This document shows positions 60,958 through 64,000 of a stretch of DNA of 64,000 nt, in pieces. The position numbers and the translations under genes are program-made. This DNA comes from Sphingopyxis solisilvae (lineage in GTDB: Bacteria > Pseudomonadota > Alphaproteobacteria > Sphingomonadales > Sphingomonadaceae): contig NZ_JADKYM010000008.1 of assembly GCF_015475875.1 (NCBI RefSeq), positions 1 to 64,000 of the forward strand, given 5' to 3'. Each line of letters opens with the position of its first letter. Position 1 is the first letter of the stretch. Below the pieces are notes generated by a model. It worked only from the letters and a program-made list of their open reading frames with translations. It was not told the DNA's origin and made no database searches.

Positions 60958-62561
60958 CGCTGATGACCTACAAGGAGTTCGACGCGATCACGCGGCTGCA
61001 TTTTGCGCTGTTTGTGGAACGGACCTTTGCCGAGCTTAATCCCGGCACCAATTATCTCGACAATTTTCATATCCACGTCCTGTGCGAGGCGCTGGAAGAG
61101 ATGCGCGCGGGGAGAAGTACCCGCCTCGCGGTTGCGATGCCGCCGCGCAGCCTGAAGTCGATCATCATATCGGTGGCGTGGGTCGCCTGGCTGCTCGGTC
61201 ACGACCCGACGCTCAAGATCATCTGCGTGAGCTATGGTCAGGACTTGGCCGACAAGCTTGCGAGCGATTGCCGGCAGGTTATGCAGTCGCAATGGTATCG
61301 CCGCCTATTTCCACTGACGGTGCTGCGACAGGGGCGCCAGGCGCTTGCCAACTTCGAGACGACCGCCGGCGGCGGCCGCATGTCGACATCGGTCGGCGGC
61401 ACGCTAACCGGGTTCGGGGCCGATTGGATTATCCTGGATGACCCGATGAAGCCTACCGACGCTCTTTCGGATGCCGAGCGCGGCACGGCGAACAACTGGA
61501 CACAGAACACGCTGTTCACGCGTCTCAACGACAAGCTCAACGGTCATATCCTGGTAGTCATGCAGCGCCTGCATCCCGACGATACGATCGGAAGTATCGA
61601 CGAAAAAGCGCCGGGGACATTCAGGTTGCTTTCTTTCCCCGCGATCGCGCAAGCGGACGAGCTGCACGAATATCGTACCCCCTTCGGGCGGCGGCAGTTC
61701 CGACGTCGGGAGGGTGAGGCGCTACACCCTGAGCGCGAGCCGCTGGAGATATTGACCGAGCAGAAGAAATTGCTCGGATCGGCCTTTTTCTCGGCGCAAT
61801 ATCTGCAAGCCCCGATCCCGCTCGAAGGCAGCATGGTCAAACATGCATGGCTGCGGCGCTATCAAGCGTTCGAGATCATGGGCCCCGAACGGATTATCCA
61901 GTCCTGGGATACTGCGTCGAAGGCGGGGCAGCTCAACGACTACAGCGTCGGGACGACCTGGGCGCTGAAGAGCGACCGCATCTATCTCATCGACGTGGTG
62001 CGTGAGCGTCTTGATTTTCCGGCGCTTAAACGGCGCGTCATCGACGAAGCAGACCGCTATAAGGCCGAGCTTGTCCTCATCGAGGATAAGGGGTCCGGCA
62101 CGAGTTTGCTTCAGGATTTACAAGCGTCCGGCTTCTGGAAAGGCAGGGCGGTCCTTCCCACGACGGATAAGATCAGCCGCATGGCCGGGGTCACGGCGAT
62201 GATCGAGGAGGGGCGTCTCCATGTCCCGCATTATGGCGCATGGCTCGATGATTATCTTCAGGAACTCTGTTCCTTTCCTGGCACCAAATATGATGACCAG
62301 GTCGATTCCACGTCGCAGGCGCTGGCGTGGATTCGCGAGCAAGGGAATCCGGGTGGACTGTGGCATTACATGCGGCAACAACATGAAAAGCAAATCGCCC
62401 ACCGCGAGCATCGCACCGTGCACCTGCGCGCGCCGCGGCGTGTCAATCGCGCGACATTGCGCGACGGCTCCGTGGTGCCGATTGATTCAGACGGCACATT
62501 ATGGGTTACCAGTGAGGAAGCCGGTACGCTGATGCGCGACGGGTTCGTGCGTCTGAACTAG
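60954..62561 (+). CDS. Phage terminase large subunit
   Basis: The 535-residue protein has an N-terminal packaging ATPase (Walker A-like AMPPRSLKS, about residues 61-69; Walker B IILDDPMKP) and a C-terminal RNase H-like nuclease with acidic residues in QSWDTASKAG, LIEDKGSGTS and KYDDQVDS. It would pump DNA into a prohead, but no portal, capsid or tail gene follows: the next genes are on the opposite strand. It shares its stop (CTAG, 62558-62561) with the convergent gene. Confidence 0.88.
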   Translation: MTLMTYKEFDAITRLHFALFVERTFAELNPGTNYLDNFHIHVLCEALEEMRAGRSTRLAVAMPPRSLKSIIISVAWVAWLLGHDPTLKIICVSYGQDLADKLASDCRQVMQSQWYRRLFPLTVLRQGRQALANFETTAGGGRMSTSVGGTLTGFGADWIILDDPMKPTDALSDAERGTANNWTQNTLFTRLNDKLNGHILVVMQRLHPDDTIGSIDEKAPGTFRLLSFPAIAQADELHEYRTPFGRRQFRRREGEALHPEREPLEILTEQKKLLGSAFFSAQYLQAPIPLEGSMVKHAWLRRYQAFEIMGPERIIQSWDTASKAGQLNDYSVGTTWALKSDRIYLIDVVRERLDFPALKRRVIDEADRYKAELVLIEDKGSGTSLLQDLQASGFWKGRAVLPTTDKISRMAGVTAMIEEGRLHVPHYGAWLDDYLQELCSFPGTKYDDQVDSTSQALAWIREQGNPGGLWHYMRQQHEKQIAHREHRTVHLRAPRRVNRATLRDGSVVPIDSDGTLWVTSEEAGTLMRDGFVRLN

Positions 62562-63106
62562 CGCTTCAACGCCACCCCGCACGCGGCTGCGGCATTAGTG
62601 GCGATTTGATTGATGCCATCGATATGGAACTCGGCATCCTGCGTCTGCCGCCCCGACAGACGGACAACGAAGGTCCGCGCGGTCGCCAGCCGCGAGAGCA
62701 GTTTGAGGGCATTTTTGTTCTTGAACTCGCCGGCTGCCGTGAAGGTCGTATCGATGTCCCAGAGATTGCCCTCGATCTTGCCGTTGTCGATCCGCCACAT
62801 CGCCATGGTCTTATACTGGCCCATCATATTTTGCCCGTTGTAGTTCACGGTCTCGACCCAATTCACATGTACGGCAAGGCTGCCAGAATTGCAGCGCACG
62901 ACCAGCGCAGCTCGCTTAGCGTTCCCCAGGATACCGACCAGCTCATTGCTGGATTCCAGCACCGCGGTGAGGGCTCGGGCGCCGGTCAGCGGTACGCGTT
63001 CATCACTCACCATCCAGCGCGAAGTGGGAGCCGGCTTGTCCTGCGCTGATGCTGGCGCCGGCATCAATATTGCGGCCGCTGATATCATAATCGTCCCGAG
63101 CGTCAT
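62558..63106 (-). CDS. Exported protein with VasI/TagO-like domain
   Basis: The 182-residue protein has a signal peptide (about residues 1-22) and a beta-rich domain resembling VasI/TagO: VPLTGARALTAVLESSNELV, AALVVRCNSGSLAVHVNW, AMWRIDNGKIEGNLW. VasI proteins were first seen near type VI secretion genes, but no such genes are here, so that role cannot be assumed. The ATG at 63106 overlaps the nuclease stop by 4 bp, coupling the two. Confidence 0.55.
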   Translation of the reverse strand: MTLGTIMISAAAILMPAPASAQDKPAPTSRWMVSDERVPLTGARALTAVLESSNELVGILGNAKRAALVVRCNSGSLAVHVNWVETVNYNGQNMMGQYKTMAMWRIDNGKIEGNLWDIDTTFTAAGEFKNKNALKLLSRLATARTFVVRLSGRQTQDAEFHIDGINQIATNAAAACGVALKR

Positions 63107-63672
63107 GCCGCTATCTCCATGCGCGCTGCCGCCCCGCGCGGGAGCAGCAGCTTGGCCACCACGCTGGCGACCTGGTTGTCGTATGAGCGGAGAGCCATTT
63201 TCCTCAAATGCCGCTCGATCCATTCAGGACCGAAAAGCTCCCAGCCATTCTCGGCGAAATGCGCCTTCAGCATGTCGGCGTTGACGGCGGTGGCATGGCC
63301 ATAAACCAGCCCGAGCTTAGCAACCGGTCGCCCCACCACCGACCCACTTGCGGCAAGCTGATCGACCAATCGCTCGAGCACCATGGCGCGCAGCTCAGGG
63401 TTGACGAACATCTTGTAGCGCTGCGGGTTGCGGCCCCCCGGCAAGAGGTCTCGGGCATGAACCCCGCCGCTATCAAAATAGCTTTTGCACTCGAGCGACA
63501 GCAGCTCGCCGGTCCCCGGCTTGTAGGCGACGAGGTCGACCTCGGGGCGCGGCATAGAAGGGTTGCCGAGCGCTCGCTTGTCTTCTTTGCTGAGATCGAT
63601 CTTGTAACCCTGGTGCACCCAGTAACCCTCCGCCCGCAGGAGCTCGGCCACCAGTTGTTCGAAAGCATCCAT
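63103..63672 (-). CDS. PD-(D/E)XK-type nuclease-like protein
   Basis: The 189-residue protein begins MDAFEQLVAELLRAEGYWVH and has a restriction-endonuclease-like core: PEVDLVAYKPGTGELLSLEC followed by Lys (D...ExK, about residues 42-63). The C-terminal half (MALRSYDNQVASVVAKLLL) is helical. The start at 63672 has AGGTGGA upstream; an ATG at 63756 has none. It is divergent from the XRE regulator and may be a restriction or defence nuclease, with the ParB-methylase nearby as a possible but unproven partner. Confidence 0.65.
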   Translation of the reverse strand: MDAFEQLVAELLRAEGYWVHQGYKIDLSKEDKRALGNPSMPRPEVDLVAYKPGTGELLSLECKSYFDSGGVHARDLLPGGRNPQRYKMFVNPELRAMVLERLVDQLAASGSVVGRPVAKLGLVYGHATAVNADMLKAHFAENGWELFGPEWIERHLRKMALRSYDNQVASVVAKLLLPRGAAARMEIAA

Positions 63673-63798
63673 CAGCAATCCACCTTGTCGACGATCAGTA
63701 ACATTGTGGCCAATAGCCTTGGGCAGCGGTGACAAGTCAAGTCGATTGTCACTCATCGTCTGTAGATATATCGGTCACATCCCGCTGCTTATGCAGCC

Positions 63799-64000
63799 GT
63801 GGACATACGCCTTCGCCTTGCCCGGAATATTCGCACGCTTCGTCAAGAGAAGGGCTGGAGCCAGGAGGATTATGCCGACCGGGCGGACATCCACCGTACC
63901 TATGTAAGCGACATCGAGAGGGGGAGGCGGAATCCAACCATCACCGTTCTCGAGAAGCTCGCAGTCCCGTTTGGGGTCACTGCTTCCAGGTTGCTCGACT
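63799..64000 (+). CDS. XRE-family regulator, cut by the window end
   Basis: From the GTG at 63799 the frame reads VDIRLRLARNIRTLRQEKGW, then SQEDYADRADIHRTYVSDIE and RGRRNPTITVLEKLA, a complete Cro/C1-type helix-turn-helix. It continues past the window. Small regulators of this type divergent from a nuclease act as controller proteins in restriction-modification systems or as phage repressors. The start codon is not certain. Confidence 0.75.
   Translation, partial: MDIRLRLARNIRTLRQEKGWSQEDYADRADIHRTYVSDIERGRRNPTITVLEKLAVPFGVTASRLLD

Noticed and set aside
62558-63106. Type VI secretion system component
   Set aside because: The domain resembles VasI/TagO, but no other type VI gene is present; only the domain similarity is reported.
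59262-64000. A complete restriction-modification system
   Set aside because: Methylase and nuclease candidate are on opposite strands, separated by a terminase, and the methylase fits the phage module; a functional pair cannot be claimed.
1-64000. CRISPR arrays, tRNA, rRNA or riboswitches
   Set aside because: No regularly spaced 25-40 bp repeats, no tRNA cloverleaf or conserved rRNA stretch, and no riboswitch core was recognised by eye in the intergenic regions; a covariance-model search was not possible.

Overview
The window looks like chromosomal DNA of a Sphingomonadales bacterium (Sphingopyxis/Sphingomonas-like). The reasons are high G+C with strong GC3 bias, three large TonB-dependent receptors of the sphingomonad/Caulobacter type, a MucR-family regulator, and catabolic islands packed into start/stop-overlapping operons. 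This assignment is inferred from gene content; there is no rRNA, tRNA or CRISPR array in the window to confirm it.

Layout. (1) 1-4133, minus strand: a metal-stress bufferin operon with two nearly identical cysteine-rich precursor peptides, two DUF2063 partner proteins, one DUF692/MNIO enzyme, DoxX, an ECF sigma factor and the start of a possible anti-sigma gene. A sigmaF-like promoter lies before the second precursor. (2) 4240-13686: metabolic genes, namely a patatin/NDH-2/3-hydroxybutyrate dehydrogenase group, a cupin and a carboxymuconolactone-decarboxylase-like protein, a LysR regulator, a YeeE/YedE transporter with a DUF302 protein, a DUF6265 protein, an MFS remnant and an SDR. (3) 13986-20875: an AI-2E family permease, fragments of a CHAT and a HEPN gene, then a mobilisation module (MucR, zinc-ribbon protein, TraD, TraC, an oriT-like sequence, a TraA relaxase and DUF6118).

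(4) 21103-38057: an alginate utilisation locus. A TonB receptor is divergent from PL6 lyase - PL17 oligoalginate lyase - MFS uptake - SDR reductase - GDSL esterase, then a second TonB receptor - alpha/beta esterase - FadR-type GntR regulator - hydratase - KDG kinase. Alginate would be bound and imported, cut to unsaturated monomer (DEH), reduced to KDG and phosphorylated; the KDPG aldolase is not in the window. A shared ACCAA[AT][AT]TG motif lies at the three promoter regions. (5) 38058-38575: decayed IS5-type transposase and DUF1611 remnants.

(6) 38959-48506: a peptide/amino-acid locus centred on a TonB receptor and an XRE-cupin regulator, with a Tat-exported amidohydrolase (Xaa-Arg/Lys dipeptidase type), an ALDH7 aldehyde dehydrogenase, a divergent M19 dipeptidase and two secreted TPR proteins. 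(7) 48732-58133: a Kef-type antiporter, an SDR/enoyl-CoA hydratase pair, and a sulfatase regulon (two Cys-type sulfatases, a lipoprotein formylglycine-generating enzyme and a TetR regulator) with a similar operator in front of both sulfatases. (8) 58540-64000: a phage-like module (hypothetical protein, ParB-methylase fusion, DUF5681, terminase large subunit) meeting a convergent nuclease/VasI-like pair and a divergent XRE regulator cut by the window end.
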